This document shows positions 36,071-46,345 of a DNA stretch of 64,000 nt, piece by piece. Each line of letters starts with the position of its first letter. The stretch's first letter is position 1. Origin of the DNA: Thermosediminibacterales bacterium (GTDB lineage Bacteria; Bacillota; Thermosediminibacteria; Koleobacterales; JARRCM01); NCBI GenBank assembly GCA_029982205.1, contig JARRCM010000007.1, positions 1 to 64,000 of the forward strand, written 5' to 3'. Below the pieces are notes generated by a model. It saw only the letters and a program-made list of their open reading frames with translations, was not told the origin of the DNA and ran no database searches. The position numbers were made by a program, and so were the translations under genes.

Positions 36071-36101
36071 AAAAATGGTGTTTATCCAAAACACCATTTT
36101 T
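36071..36101 (-). terminator. rodA terminator
   Basis: AAAAATGGTGTTT and its complement form a stem at the rodA stop, with a following T run on the minus strand. Confidence 0.88.
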
Positions 36102-37212
36102 AAAACAGGATTTTGTGCCGCCTCATACCAACATTTAACACAAGACCTACGGCTATCATGTTTGTTAACATTGAACTACCACCATAGCTCATAAATGGAA
36201 GGGGTAGCCCTGTTACAGGCATAATACCCATCGTCATTCCGATATTAACCAAAATATGAAAAGTGAACATGCTTATAACACCTATTATTATTAACATCCC
36301 AAAAACATCTTTTGATTGTGAAGCAAGGTGCAATCCCCTCATGACTAACAGAAAAAACAAAAACAACAACACAAAGCCTCCAACAAAACCCAACTCTTCA
36401 CCTAGTACCGAGAAAATGAAATCCGTATGTTGTTCCGGAAGAAAGTCCAGCTGATTCTGAGTTCCTTTAAAAATGCCTTTTCCCACCAACCTGCCCGAAC
36501 CTATTGCTATCATTGATTGTATAACATGATATCCGGATCCTAATGGATCCATATTGGGGTTTAAAAACACAAGTATTCGGTTTTTCTGATAGTCTTCTAA
36601 AAAATTCCACAATACCGGTATTGATAATACACCTACAGCCATCATTCCGAACAAAACCCGATAGCCTATACCTGCCATAAACAGCATTCCAAAAAGAATA
36701 GCCATAAAAACAAGTGAAGTGCCTAGATCTGGTTGTTTCATTATAAGTAACATAGGAACACCTATATGAATAAAAATCGGAATAAGGTCTTTAATGTTTT
36801 CTAGCTTCCCTTTCTTTACTTCTAAATGTTTTGCCAGAGTAATTATTATGGCTATCTTTGCCAACTCAGAAGGCTGAATGCTTAATGCGCCCAGGTTAAT
36901 CCATCGCTGAGCGCCCATAACCCTTTTCCCTATAAAAAACACCGACAGCAGCATTAAGATGTTTCCTACATAGATCACCTTAGCAAATTTGCCTAGAATT
37001 CTATAATCAAAACTGATTACCACCATCATAGCGATAAGACCTAAAACAAACCATAGAACCTGCATTTTTACATAATGATAGCTGTTTTCGGGCCGGTTTA
37101 CATGTGTTGCACTGCTTATCGTCAACAGCCCTATTCCGACAATTAATGTTACAATTAACAAAAAGGGATAATCAAATTTTTTTAATAACTTTTTATTTAT
37201 AAACATTCCCAT
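36100..37212 (-). CDS. rodA: RodA/FtsW/SpoVE-family SEDS glycosyltransferase
   Basis: A 370-residue polytopic peptidoglycan polymerase with about ten helices. Motifs include YHYVKMQVLWFVLGL, GAQRWINLGALSIQPSELAK, KQPDLGTSLVF, PEQHTDFIFSVLGEELGFVG and GMTMGIMPVTGLPLPFMSYGGSS with the conserved SEDS residues. It acts with a class B PBP (mrdA is upstream in the same cluster) in elongation. FtsW or SpoVE cannot be excluded, but the min/mre context favours RodA. Its start follows GGGAAGATT. Confidence 0.9.
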   Translation of the reverse strand: MGMFINKKLLKKFDYPFLLIVTLIVGIGLLTISSATHVNRPENSYHYVKMQVLWFVLGLIAMMVVISFDYRILGKFAKVIYVGNILMLLSVFFIGKRVMGAQRWINLGALSIQPSELAKIAIIITLAKHLEVKKGKLENIKDLIPIFIHIGVPMLLIMKQPDLGTSLVFMAILFGMLFMAGIGYRVLFGMMAVGVLSIPVLWNFLEDYQKNRILVFLNPNMDPLGSGYHVIQSMIAIGSGRLVGKGIFKGTQNQLDFLPEQHTDFIFSVLGEELGFVGGFVLLFLFFLLVMRGLHLASQSKDVFGMLIIIGVISMFTFHILVNIGMTMGIMPVTGLPLPFMSYGGSSMLTNMIAVGLVLNVGMRRHKILF

Positions 37213-37275
37213 AATCTTCCCTGTAACTTTTTTTAATATTTATAGTACAATTATACCATACAAGACAGTCTGTTT

Positions 37276-39060
37276 CTATGAAGAAGCTCTTTCCCAATAT
37301 ATTTCAATTTTGTCGCCATTTTTTATTGGTGTTACGAAATCTGCGTCCTTACCGTTTACTTTGGTTATAAGGCTGCCAAACGGTTTTTTTGCGTCTATGG
37401 AAATATAATTAAAAACATCACTTAGAATTGCAGAACGAATAGAAAAAGTTATTTTGGCTCCGTCTGGTATTTCGGTATTTATATCATTTGTTTTGATTCC
37501 GTTTATGTAGATATCAGGTAAAATTTCTATCGTCTTGTCATTCACACATATTTTTGTGATAAACTCATCAGTTATAAAATCTGAAATTCGTGCAGTTTTA
37601 GCATCTTCTCCCTTTTTCCCGGGTTTAAAAATAATTTCATCACCATCTTTTAACATGGTATTAAGAGATGCTTTGTTTCCATTTACCCAGATTTCTGAAG
37701 CTTGGCCCAAACCACCTTTTACTATTTTTAATTTTCCATTTATTTCAAAAGTCAAAGCCATCCCCGGACTGCCATAAATTTCTGAAGGGCTAAATCCTTT
37801 TTCTATCAGGGCTTTTACTACTGTTGGTTTTTCGAATTCAAATATTTGTATAGGTTCACCGTTTATCTTAACATTAACCAAACTCAAGCCTTCTTGCTCA
37901 AATGCATTTATTGCAATACCTAAAGGTGTAACCGCATGGGGGCCTAACAGTGTTTCATCTATGCCTATAACCTGATTGAGTATCTCACTTCCCCTTATTC
38001 CAACCCTAGATTCGGGTAAATCAAAACACTGAGCAAGTTTTTGTTTTAATAATGGTGTTTGTGAACCGCCGCCAACTAATATAACAGCATTAGGAGATTT
38101 TCCGTTCATCTGCAAAACCTTTTCAGCTATTTTTTTAGCAAGGTCTTCTATCACCGGTTCTATGGGTTTAACCACCTGTTCCCTTTCAAGAGTTGTTACT
38201 GACCCAAAAATATCAACAAATTGAAGCATTTCCTTTTTCTGTATCTCCCTTTTCAAGGCCTCTCCATTATCAAAATCTAAAACAAAGGCCTCGCATAATG
38301 CTTCAGTAATTTCATCTCCCGCAAACGGCACCATGCCATATGCTGTTATTGAACCTTCTTTAGTTATTGCAATATCAGATGTACCTGCCCCTATATCCAC
38401 CAATGCCAAATTCAGTTTTCGCATGTTAGCAGGTATTATTACATGGCTTGCAGCTATAGGTTCAAGAGTCAAATTTAAAAGCTTAAGCCCTGCTTTTTTA
38501 ATCACAGTAAGTAAACTATCTACGACTACTCTCGGCAGGAAGGTAGCCAGGACATTAACCTCCATTTCTTTCCCTTTCTGTCCAACAAGGCAACCTATAA
38601 TCTGACCATCAAGCTTGTAAGAAACAACACTATAGCCCACACAATGATAATCCCATTCTCTGTTTTCCTTTTTGTATTCAGAATCTAATCGAGCAAGAGC
38701 ATTTCTTACCGCTTCCCACTCTAGATACAATACTTCCTGTTCTTCTATTTCCTGTTTATAGGAAACCGCCTTTCGAGCTGATGCTTTAATAGTATATAAA
38801 GCCCTGCCTGCAGCTGCTACTGCTACCTGAAATAATTTTTCGTCAAGTTTTTGTTCAAGGCTATGCTTAATATCTTTTACTAAGTTTGCAACTTCTTCGA
38901 CATTATGAATTTGGCCATCTACCATAGCACGATTTCTATGTTCTCTGATTTCTGAAGCCAATACTCTATAATCCTTAGATTGCCTTGCTACAACTACACC
39001 TATTACTGTTCGGGTCCCAATATCAAGCGCAAAAATTTCATTAGATGTCCTGGAGTTCAT
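37276..39060 (-). CDS. FtsA/PilM-like actin-fold protein with beta-rich C-terminal repeats
   Basis: About 594 residues. The actin-like core (residues 8-360) shows IFALDIGTRTVIGVV (phosphate-1), LVDIGAGTSDIAI (phosphate-2) and VILVGGGSQTP (adenosine motif). It also has an SHS2-like insert and is FtsA-like, although it lacks the C-terminal amphipathic membrane helix. Instead a tail of about 210 residues contains recurring beta-grasp-like units: VNGNKASLNTMLKDGDEI, INGIKTNDINTEIPDGAKI and VNGKDADFVTPIKNGDKIEI. The ATG at 39060 with AGGGGTG is preferred over a GTG three codons earlier. It lies between minE and rodA, suggesting a role in division or envelope assembly. Confidence 0.82.
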   Translation of the reverse strand: MNSRTSNEIFALDIGTRTVIGVVVARQSKDYRVLASEIREHRNRAMVDGQIHNVEEVANLVKDIKHSLEQKLDEKLFQVAVAAAGRALYTIKASARKAVSYKQEIEEQEVLYLEWEAVRNALARLDSEYKKENREWDYHCVGYSVVSYKLDGQIIGCLVGQKGKEMEVNVLATFLPRVVVDSLLTVIKKAGLKLLNLTLEPIAASHVIIPANMRKLNLALVDIGAGTSDIAITKEGSITAYGMVPFAGDEITEALCEAFVLDFDNGEALKREIQKKEMLQFVDIFGSVTTLEREQVVKPIEPVIEDLAKKIAEKVLQMNGKSPNAVILVGGGSQTPLLKQKLAQCFDLPESRVGIRGSEILNQVIGIDETLLGPHAVTPLGIAINAFEQEGLSLVNVKINGEPIQIFEFEKPTVVKALIEKGFSPSEIYGSPGMALTFEINGKLKIVKGGLGQASEIWVNGNKASLNTMLKDGDEIIFKPGKKGEDAKTARISDFITDEFITKICVNDKTIEILPDIYINGIKTNDINTEIPDGAKITFSIRSAILSDVFNYISIDAKKPFGSLITKVNGKDADFVTPIKNGDKIEIYWERASS

Positions 39061-39103
39061 CTCTCTCACCCCTTCGTTAACAACCCTTTTCCAAAGCTGG
39101 AGG

Positions 39104-39128
39104 AAAAAAAGCGCCCAACAGCGCTTTT
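39104..39128 (-). terminator. minE terminator
   Basis: AAAAGCGC/GCGCTTTT stem with a six-base loop, followed on the minus strand by a T run. Confidence 0.85.
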
Positions 39129-39129
39129 C

Positions 39130-39414
39130 TCATACTCGTGCAATATGTTTCATTCTTTTTATTGGGATATTCGCTATTAAGGCCGGAACAGGTGTGTTTC
39201 TTTTACCCAGCTTAGTTTTGGTAAGTTTTACATCCATCTCATTTTCCTCAATCTCCATATAGTCAGAGATTACTTTAATCAGCTCACCCTTTATCATTTC
39301 CAAAAATCGAGGAGAAACATTGGCACGGTCATGAACCAACAAAAGCCTTAATCGTTCTTTAGCAACCTCTTTACTAGACGAATCTTCCCTACCAAAAAAT
39401 TTCATTATATCCAA
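39130..39414 (-). CDS. minE: Cell division topological specificity factor MinE
   Basis: A 94-residue MinE. The anti-MinCD helix region reads KEVAKERLRLLLVHDRANVSP, followed by the dimerisation domain KGELIKVISDYMEIEENEMDV. It stimulates MinD ATPase and drives oscillation. Third of a minC-minD-minE operon. The presence of MinE argues for an oscillating rather than a DivIVA-only system. Confidence 0.95.
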   Translation of the reverse strand: MDIMKFFGREDSSSKEVAKERLRLLLVHDRANVSPRFLEMIKGELIKVISDYMEIEENEMDVKLTKTKLGKRNTPVPALIANIPIKRMKHIARV

Positions 39415-39432
39415 CCCTTCCCTCTCCTTTTA

Positions 39433-40230
39433 TCATTTTCGCAACCCAAAAAACCTTTTGAGCTTCTCCATGAATCCTGATTCAACTTCAAGACTCATCA
39501 GGGGAACCTCTTCACCTTCTATTCTTCTTGCTATGTTTTTATATGCTTGCCCTGCTTTAGAATTTGGATCATAAACTGCTGGCTCTCCCTTATTAGTAGA
39601 AATAACTATCTTTTCATCTTCTGGCACTACTCCCAGAAGTTCTATTGCCAGTATGTCTATCATATCATCAATATCCATCATGTCTCCTCTTTTAACCATA
39701 TCTGCCCTTATTCTGTTAATTATAAGTTTCGGTTCGTAAAGTTCAGTGGCCTCAAGCAAACCTATTATCCTGTCAGCATCCCTGACGGCTGCAACTTCAG
39801 GTGTTGTAACAATAAAAGCCTTATCAGCTCCGGCAATAGCGTTTTTAAATCCCTGTTCTATCCCGGCCGGGCAATCTACAAGGACATAGTCAAACTCTTC
39901 TTTTAAAGTCTCGCAAAGCCCTTTCATCTGTTCGGGACTTACTGCAGTTTTGTCTTTTGTCTGCGCAGCAGGTAAAAGGTATAATCCCTCAATTCGCTTG
40001 TCCCTGATCAATGCCTGTTTCAGCCGGCATATTCCTTCGACCACATCTACAAGGTCATAAACTATTCTGTTTTCCAAACCCATAACCACGTCAAGGTTTC
40101 TCAGACCTATGTCTGTGTCAACTAGAACAACCTTTTTACCGGCTAAGGCTAGAGCAGTACCAATATTGGCGGTAGTTGTTGTTTTACCAACTCCTCCTTT
40201 TCCGGATGTTATTACAATAACTTCTCCCAT
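39433..40230 (-). CDS. minD: Septum site-determining ATPase MinD
   Basis: A 265-residue deviant-Walker ATPase: ITSGKGGVGKTTTTANIGTA, DTDIGLRNLDVVMG, VDCPAGIEQG, and a C-terminal amphipathic helix (FMEKLKRFFGLRK) for membrane binding. It positions MinC at the membrane to block FtsZ away from midcell. It lies between minC and minE with a gap of about 18 bases to minE. Confidence 0.97.
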   Translation of the reverse strand: MGEVIVITSGKGGVGKTTTTANIGTALALAGKKVVLVDTDIGLRNLDVVMGLENRIVYDLVDVVEGICRLKQALIRDKRIEGLYLLPAAQTKDKTAVSPEQMKGLCETLKEEFDYVLVDCPAGIEQGFKNAIAGADKAFIVTTPEVAAVRDADRIIGLLEATELYEPKLIINRIRADMVKRGDMMDIDDMIDILAIELLGVVPEDEKIVISTNKGEPAVYDPNSKAGQAYKNIARRIEGEEVPLMSLEVESGFMEKLKRFFGLRK

Positions 40231-40314
40231 TTAATTCCCTCCTAATTTTTATTCTTGACTTATAGTTTTTTCTCCAACGCCAATAAGACAATGAATTTGA
40301 TTTCTGTAATTCTT

Positions 40315-40956
40315 TTAATCTAAAAAAATATAAGGTTCAATATATATTTTACCGTTTTTAATTCTGGCCACTTCCGGGATATCAGGCAAAACAACTTCAC
40401 CATCAGGTGAACGCGATATCTTGTCCGCTATCCGTAGTTGAGTAGGCAAAAGCCTATATGCTGCAACTATGGCCTTTTCATTTCCTAAAGCCCCAGCATG
40501 GGCTACCCCTCGCAAATTTCCCATAACAATAATGTCTTCTGATGCTACAACCTCTGCACCGGGATTTACATCCCCTATAATCACAAGGTTGCCATCAAAT
40601 TTGGCACCCTGCCCTGACCTGAGAGTTCTTTTTATTATCAGTGTCCTATCAGAAGAACTTTTTGAGGCTTTGCTGTCAGTTTCCTGTTCTATCATTTGTT
40701 CACCAAGATTATTTATTACTTTGACAAGCTTCATGCCATATTTTTTGTTAATAAGGTGTTTAATCTCACGCTCCTCATATTGGTTTGGTTTGCGCTTACT
40801 TAAGTCTACTATCACCCTGGCGCCGGAAAAGAACTCTTTAGCAGAACTAAATTTCTCATCCAATCGTTTTTTTATAATTGAAAAATCATATTTTTCTTCA
40901 ATTAATATTGTCAAACCTTCTTTGGAACCTTTTACCACAACTGCGCCATTTTTCAT
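40315..40956 (-). CDS. minC: Septum inhibitor MinC
   Basis: A 213-residue FtsZ inhibitor. The N-terminal domain begins MKNGAVVVKGSKEGLTI and includes FSSAKEFFSGARVIVDLS. The C-terminal beta-helix domain carries FDGNLVIIGDVNPGAEVVAS and RGVAHAGALGN. The start was moved to 40956 because GGAGGG lies nine bases upstream; the longer ORF is readthrough from the mrdA intergenic region. Confidence 0.95.
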   Translation of the reverse strand: MKNGAVVVKGSKEGLTILIEEKYDFSIIKKRLDEKFSSAKEFFSGARVIVDLSKRKPNQYEEREIKHLINKKYGMKLVKVINNLGEQMIEQETDSKASKSSSDRTLIIKRTLRSGQGAKFDGNLVIIGDVNPGAEVVASEDIIVMGNLRGVAHAGALGNEKAIVAAYRLLPTQLRIADKISRSPDGEVVLPDIPEVARIKNGKIYIEPYIFLD

Positions 40957-41033
40957 TTGGAATTCCCTCCGGTAATGGTATCTGCTATTATTTTTTAATT
41001 CTTCAAAATTAACCCAATTCCTTCTTACATAAA

Positions 41034-41058
41034 CAAAAAAAGAAGCACAGGACTTCTT
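41034..41058 (-). terminator. Weak terminator after mrdA
   Basis: AAGAAG/CTTCTT stem with a seven-base loop and seven T residues on the minus strand, between mrdA and minC. The short stem suggests partial readthrough. Confidence 0.5.
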
Positions 41059-41091
41059 AAACGCAAATACAAAACCGTTTTTCAAATTTTA

Positions 41092-43179
41092 CTAAGGTTG
41101 AATCAAGACATCTTCTTCATTGATAGAATCTTTTAAACCAAAATATTTTTCATATATAGCCTTTGCTACCGGGCCGCCTGTAGAACCCCCGCTTCCCGAT
41201 TGTTCTATCAATACTACAACAGCAATTTCTGGGTCTTCATATGGAGCAAAACTGGCAAACCAGCCATGGTTTTCATATCTTGTATCCCATTGTGCAGTCC
41301 CGGTCTTCCCTGCGACTTTTATAGGAAAATCTTTAAAGGCATACCATGCCGTGCCACCAGGTTCCACCACTGCTCTCATACCTTTTTTAACCACTTCTAA
41401 TGTTTCAGGTGAAACTGACAGCTTTCCAACAACCTCAGGTTTTTTTTCCAAAACAACTTCACCATCAGGGGATACAATTTTTTTAATAAGATGTGGTTTA
41501 TACCTTGTGCCGCCATTTGCAAGAGTGGCTATATAATTTGCAATCTCGATCGGCGTATAACTGTGAAAACCCTGCCCAATAGCCGCATCAAGAGTTTCAG
41601 CAGGATACCATATTTTGTCTTGCGGCCTTGAAAAATACTTTTCTTTATACTCTCTGCTTGCCACAATACCCTGCCGCTCTCTCGGAAGTTCAATTCCTGT
41701 TTTTTCACCAAGTCCGAACTGTCGTGCGTATTTTTCTATATTATCAATACCCAAACGGCGTCCCATTTCATAAAAATAAATATTACATGATTTTGCCAGG
41801 GCTGAAACCATGTTTACTAGGCCATGCCCGCCTTTATTCCAGTACCAGCATTTTTTTGGCGCAATGGTCCAGTATACGCCACCGTTTGTGTTTATTACTT
41901 CCTCTGGTGTAGTAACCTTTTCCTCAAGAGCAGCAACTGCTACCACCATTTTAAATATCGAACCCGGTGGATATAAACCGCTTATTGCTTTATTGAATAA
42001 TGGTTGTAGAGGATCGTTAACAAGAAACTTCCATTCATCACTTGAAATACCTGAAGCAAAAAGGTTAGGGTCAAAACCTGGTTCGCTGACCATTGCAAGG
42101 ATTTCGCCTGTTTTAACATTTATTACAACAACTGCGCCACGATTCGCATTAGGAAAAGGTTTATATGGATCATTTTGAAGTTTATTCATCATTTTCTTTA
42201 AAGCAGATTCTGCTGTCTTCTGCAGTTCTGCATCTATAGTAAGATAAACAGTATCGCCTGGAATCGCATTTTTTCTTCCTAAAGTCCTGATATAATCTCC
42301 TTTAGCGGTTACTTCAACCTGACGGCCTCCGTTTTTTCCTTTCAAATATGGCTCCAGAACCTTCTCAAGACCTGTTTTCCCTATAAAGTCCCCTAATCGG
42401 TATCCTTCATCTTTTTTCTCGTTTAACTCCTCCTGGTTTATCTCCCCCAGATAACCAAAAACATGTGCTGCCACCTCTCCGTATAAATAACGTCTTATCG
42501 GTTCAACTTCTATGACAACTCCCGGCAGTCCCCTTTCTTCAATTTCCGAAACTGTTTTAAGGCTGACATCTGTTTTTAACCTTACTGGAATATATTTTTT
42601 ATATCCCTGTTTGATAATCTTGTTTTTAATCGTATCATATGTGTACGAAACAGAAATATTTGTCCCTGGATTTATATCAAGAACAACCTTTCCTGTTTCA
42701 GGGTTTAGTGAAACAGGTTTAATGACATTTTTCCCATCGGAAGTAGTAATAACCACATCATTAACATCTATTTTATTGTCTCCGTTCAAATCTCCTACCG
42801 GCCGCTGTTTTAATCTGATTTCCCGGTGTTCATCAACTATGTAGGGCTCATTCTCTTTAAGGGTATAATGAGGGATATCAAGAATATCCCTCAGCTGGTT
42901 GAAAACCTTTTCTTCTTCAGATTGACTCTTTTCTGCCCTTAAATAGGATACCGTAAATCCTGGTCGATTCGATACCATTATGCGGCCCATACGGTCGCGA
43001 AACTCACCTCTTGGTGCTGTTATTGGAACAATTTGTATTCTATTGCCTTCTGACCGTTTGTTTAATTCTTCTCCTTTTACAAGTTGCAAAAATCCCATTC
43101 GAATAATTAACACCAGAAAAGTAAGCAGAATTATTACAGTCATTACATTAAACCTTTTTTCGAAAAATTTAGAGTTCAT
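41092..43179 (-). CDS. mrdA: Penicillin-binding protein 2 with an EF-hand/dockerin-like insertion
   Basis: A 695-residue class B transpeptidase for cell elongation. One N-terminal helix (residues 13-33) precedes a dimerisation domain (APRGEFRDRMGRIMVSNRPG) and the transpeptidase domain: PGSIFKM (SxxK), AKSCNIYFYEMG (SxN) and KVAGKTGTAQW (KTGT). Between about residues 118 and 190 an insertion contains DLNGDNKIDVND, a calcium-loop pattern as in dockerins, and a beta-rich piece (PETGKVVLDINPGTNISVSY). The rest of the protein is uninterrupted. It is downstream of mreD and 136 bases before minC. Confidence 0.94.
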   Translation of the reverse strand: MNSKFFEKRFNVMTVIILLTFLVLIIRMGFLQLVKGEELNKRSEGNRIQIVPITAPRGEFRDRMGRIMVSNRPGFTVSYLRAEKSQSEEEKVFNQLRDILDIPHYTLKENEPYIVDEHREIRLKQRPVGDLNGDNKIDVNDVVITTSDGKNVIKPVSLNPETGKVVLDINPGTNISVSYTYDTIKNKIIKQGYKKYIPVRLKTDVSLKTVSEIEERGLPGVVIEVEPIRRYLYGEVAAHVFGYLGEINQEELNEKKDEGYRLGDFIGKTGLEKVLEPYLKGKNGGRQVEVTAKGDYIRTLGRKNAIPGDTVYLTIDAELQKTAESALKKMMNKLQNDPYKPFPNANRGAVVVINVKTGEILAMVSEPGFDPNLFASGISSDEWKFLVNDPLQPLFNKAISGLYPPGSIFKMVVAVAALEEKVTTPEEVINTNGGVYWTIAPKKCWYWNKGGHGLVNMVSALAKSCNIYFYEMGRRLGIDNIEKYARQFGLGEKTGIELPRERQGIVASREYKEKYFSRPQDKIWYPAETLDAAIGQGFHSYTPIEIANYIATLANGGTRYKPHLIKKIVSPDGEVVLEKKPEVVGKLSVSPETLEVVKKGMRAVVEPGGTAWYAFKDFPIKVAGKTGTAQWDTRYENHGWFASFAPYEDPEIAVVVLIEQSGSGGSTGGPVAKAIYEKYFGLKDSINEEDVLIQP

Positions 43180-43192
43180 AAAAAACCCCCGC

Positions 43193-43687
43193 TCAAACCA
43201 GCTCCTCCAATTTTTTTAGTCCGATATAGACAAAAACGCTTAATACCGTATTATAAACTGCTTCATAAAACACCTGCAACGCTAAAGGCTTGAAAGGAAT
43301 GTATATAGAAATCACAATTAATGCTATGTAATATATAAACCCATTAAAAACAGTCGCCAGAAAAGTAATAATAAAAGGGATTATTATATTCCCCTTAAAA
43401 ACGTTTTGTGAACTATAACCCACTAACAAACCTGTCAAAAATTTTGAAAGAGCATTTAATCCTAAAATATCACTATAAAGCAGGTCCTGAATAAAACCTG
43501 CTGAAATTCCTAAAATCGACCCCCGAACTGCTCCGCTTTTACTTTCGCCTCTGATGAGAGTAAAACTGATTATCACAATCAGCAACAGGTCAGGTTTGAT
43601 TCCACGTATTTCTATAAACCGAAAAAAAGCAGATTGAATAACTAAACTTAAAAGTATTATTCCCCCGGTTAAGGCCCCTCTTTTCAC
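43193..43687 (-). CDS. mreD: Rod shape-determining protein MreD
   Basis: A 164-residue membrane protein with about five helices and the MreD segments SFTLIRGESKSGAVRGSILG and FIQDLLYSDILGLNALSKFL. It is part of the elongasome with MreB, MreC, RodA and PBP2. It sits between mreC (4-base gap) and mrdA, the usual order. Confidence 0.92.
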   Translation of the reverse strand: MKRGALTGGIILLSLVIQSAFFRFIEIRGIKPDLLLIVIISFTLIRGESKSGAVRGSILGISAGFIQDLLYSDILGLNALSKFLTGLLVGYSSQNVFKGNIIIPFIITFLATVFNGFIYYIALIVISIYIPFKPLALQVFYEAVYNTVLSVFVYIGLKKLEELV

Positions 43688-43690
43688 AAA

Positions 43691-44548
43691 CTATTTCTCC
43701 TCCTCCTGAGAAATGCCGTTTTTGGAGGCTTTTATAATAAACACTTCTTCTAATCGTTCAAAATCAACTGCAGGCTTAATGACAGCGTATTTTAACAGCT
43801 CATTCTCTTCTTTATTAACCTTTATTACATTTCCTATAACAAGCCCTTTAGGGAAAACCCCGCCTAACCCTGAAGATATTACTATATCACCTTTTATAAT
43901 GTTAGCACCTGGAGGCAAATATTCCATTTTCAACAATCCTTTTTCAATAGATTCACTGAATCCTTTTATAACACCGTTATCCCTGGTTCTCTGAATCATA
44001 CCGCTTACTGCACTACGGCGGTCTATTATTAACAATGCTTTTGACCATGTTTCTCCAACTTCCTGAATCTTCCCTACTAAGCCTCTATCTGTTACAACCG
44101 CCATGTTAACAGCAATTTCATCTCTGCTTCCTTTATCCAGAACTATCGTTTCAAACCAATTCCCAGGGTCTCTACCCACAACCCTTGCAATTTCCATTTC
44201 AAATTGAGAAACCCTCTTTTTAAAATTCAACATTTCTCTTAAACGAGAGTTTTCCAGCTCCAGTTCTCTTAAATATACCAACTGCTGTTTAAGGTCTTCT
44301 AACTTTTCTTCAAGGTCATTGTTTTTTTTTCTTAAATCCTTTAATTCCAATAATGAACCAATAAAATTTCTACTGCCATTACTTAATGATGAAAAAAAAC
44401 TATTAACAGGATTCATGACACTGTTAGCAACGTTTTCCAAAAATGTTGTTTTATCTCCAGGACCTGTAGTTAGATTGGCCAGCGCAGTCAAAATCACTAT
44501 CAAAACAACTGCAAACCAGAACTTTTTGTTTTTCAGGACGGTAAACAA
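43691..44548 (-). CDS. mreC: Rod shape-determining protein MreC
   Basis: A 285-residue single-pass protein: N-terminal helix (residues 9-26), a coiled coil (LKDLRKKNNDLEEKLEDLKQ), then a paired beta-barrel domain (VGRDPGNWFETIVLDKG, VTDRGLVGKIQEVG, SGLGGVFPKGLVIGNV). It bridges MreB and PBP2. It is 15 bases from mreB. Confidence 0.94.
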   Translation of the reverse strand: MFTVLKNKKFWFAVVLIVILTALANLTTGPGDKTTFLENVANSVMNPVNSFFSSLSNGSRNFIGSLLELKDLRKKNNDLEEKLEDLKQQLVYLRELELENSRLREMLNFKKRVSQFEMEIARVVGRDPGNWFETIVLDKGSRDEIAVNMAVVTDRGLVGKIQEVGETWSKALLIIDRRSAVSGMIQRTRDNGVIKGFSESIEKGLLKMEYLPPGANIIKGDIVISSGLGGVFPKGLVIGNVIKVNKEENELLKYAVIKPAVDFERLEEVFIIKASKNGISQEEEK

Positions 44549-44563
44549 AATATATCACGCCCT

Positions 44564-45631
<1,068 letters not shown>

Positions 45632-46345
45632 TTATATAAGGCCCTTTTCTTTTAAACTGACATATCTTCCGTCACCAATAATAACATGATCTAAAACATC
45701 GATTCCTAATATTCTTCCTCCTTCAAGCAACCTTTTAGTCGCCTCGATGTCTTCTTGACTGGGGGTAGGATCTCCGCTTGGATGGTTATGAACAAGAATT
45801 ATTGACGCACAGCTTCGCCTAATAGCCGTTTTGAAAATCTCTCTTGGATGAACTATAGAAGAATTCAAACTTCCCACAGAAATATCCTCAACTGAAATTA
45901 CCTGGTTCTTAATGTTCAGCAGCAAAGCTCTGAAATGTTCCCTGTCCAGGTACCTCATCTCTTCCATCAACAGTTCTTTTACGTCTTTAGGGGATTTAAT
46001 AACATTTCTTTCAACAGTTGTTAAAGCAGAAAGCCTCCTGCCCAGCTCTATCGATGCTTTGATTTGCGCCGCTTTAGCCTTGCCAATACCGGTAATTTTA
46101 CTCAGTTCCTCAAAACTAGCATCAACTAAAAATCTTAAGCCTTCAGAACCATAACTGCCTTTCAACAGCTTTTGCGCTAAACCTATTGCAGTATCATGTC
46201 TTGAGCCTGTCCGAATTATGATTGCTAAAAGTTCGGCATCTGATAGGGATTTAGCCCCGTATTTTATCAGGCGTTCCCGCGGTCTTAAATTTTCAGGTAA
46301 GTCTTTTATTGTTAAATGATAGCTCATGTTTTTAATGTCAATCAC
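45632..46345 (-). CDS. radC: RadC/JAB-domain protein
   Basis: A 237-residue protein with a helix-hairpin-helix region (LSKITGIGKAKAAQIKASIE) and a JAMM-like metal domain holding HNHPSGDPTPSQED. Despite its name it is not an established DNA-repair enzyme. It follows maf directly (the GTG start is next to the maf stop, with no clear SD; an ATG six codons later is an alternative). maf-radC-mreBCD is a common Firmicute order. Confidence 0.93.
   Translation of the reverse strand: MIDIKNMSYHLTIKDLPENLRPRERLIKYGAKSLSDAELLAIIIRTGSRHDTAIGLAQKLLKGSYGSEGLRFLVDASFEELSKITGIGKAKAAQIKASIELGRRLSALTTVERNVIKSPKDVKELLMEEMRYLDREHFRALLLNIKNQVISVEDISVGSLNSSIVHPREIFKTAIRRSCASIILVHNHPSGDPTPSQEDIEATKRLLEGGRILGIDVLDHVIIGDGRYVSLKEKGLI

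Noticed and set aside
40469-40975. 168-aa plus-strand ORF
   Set aside because: Antisense shadow of minC.
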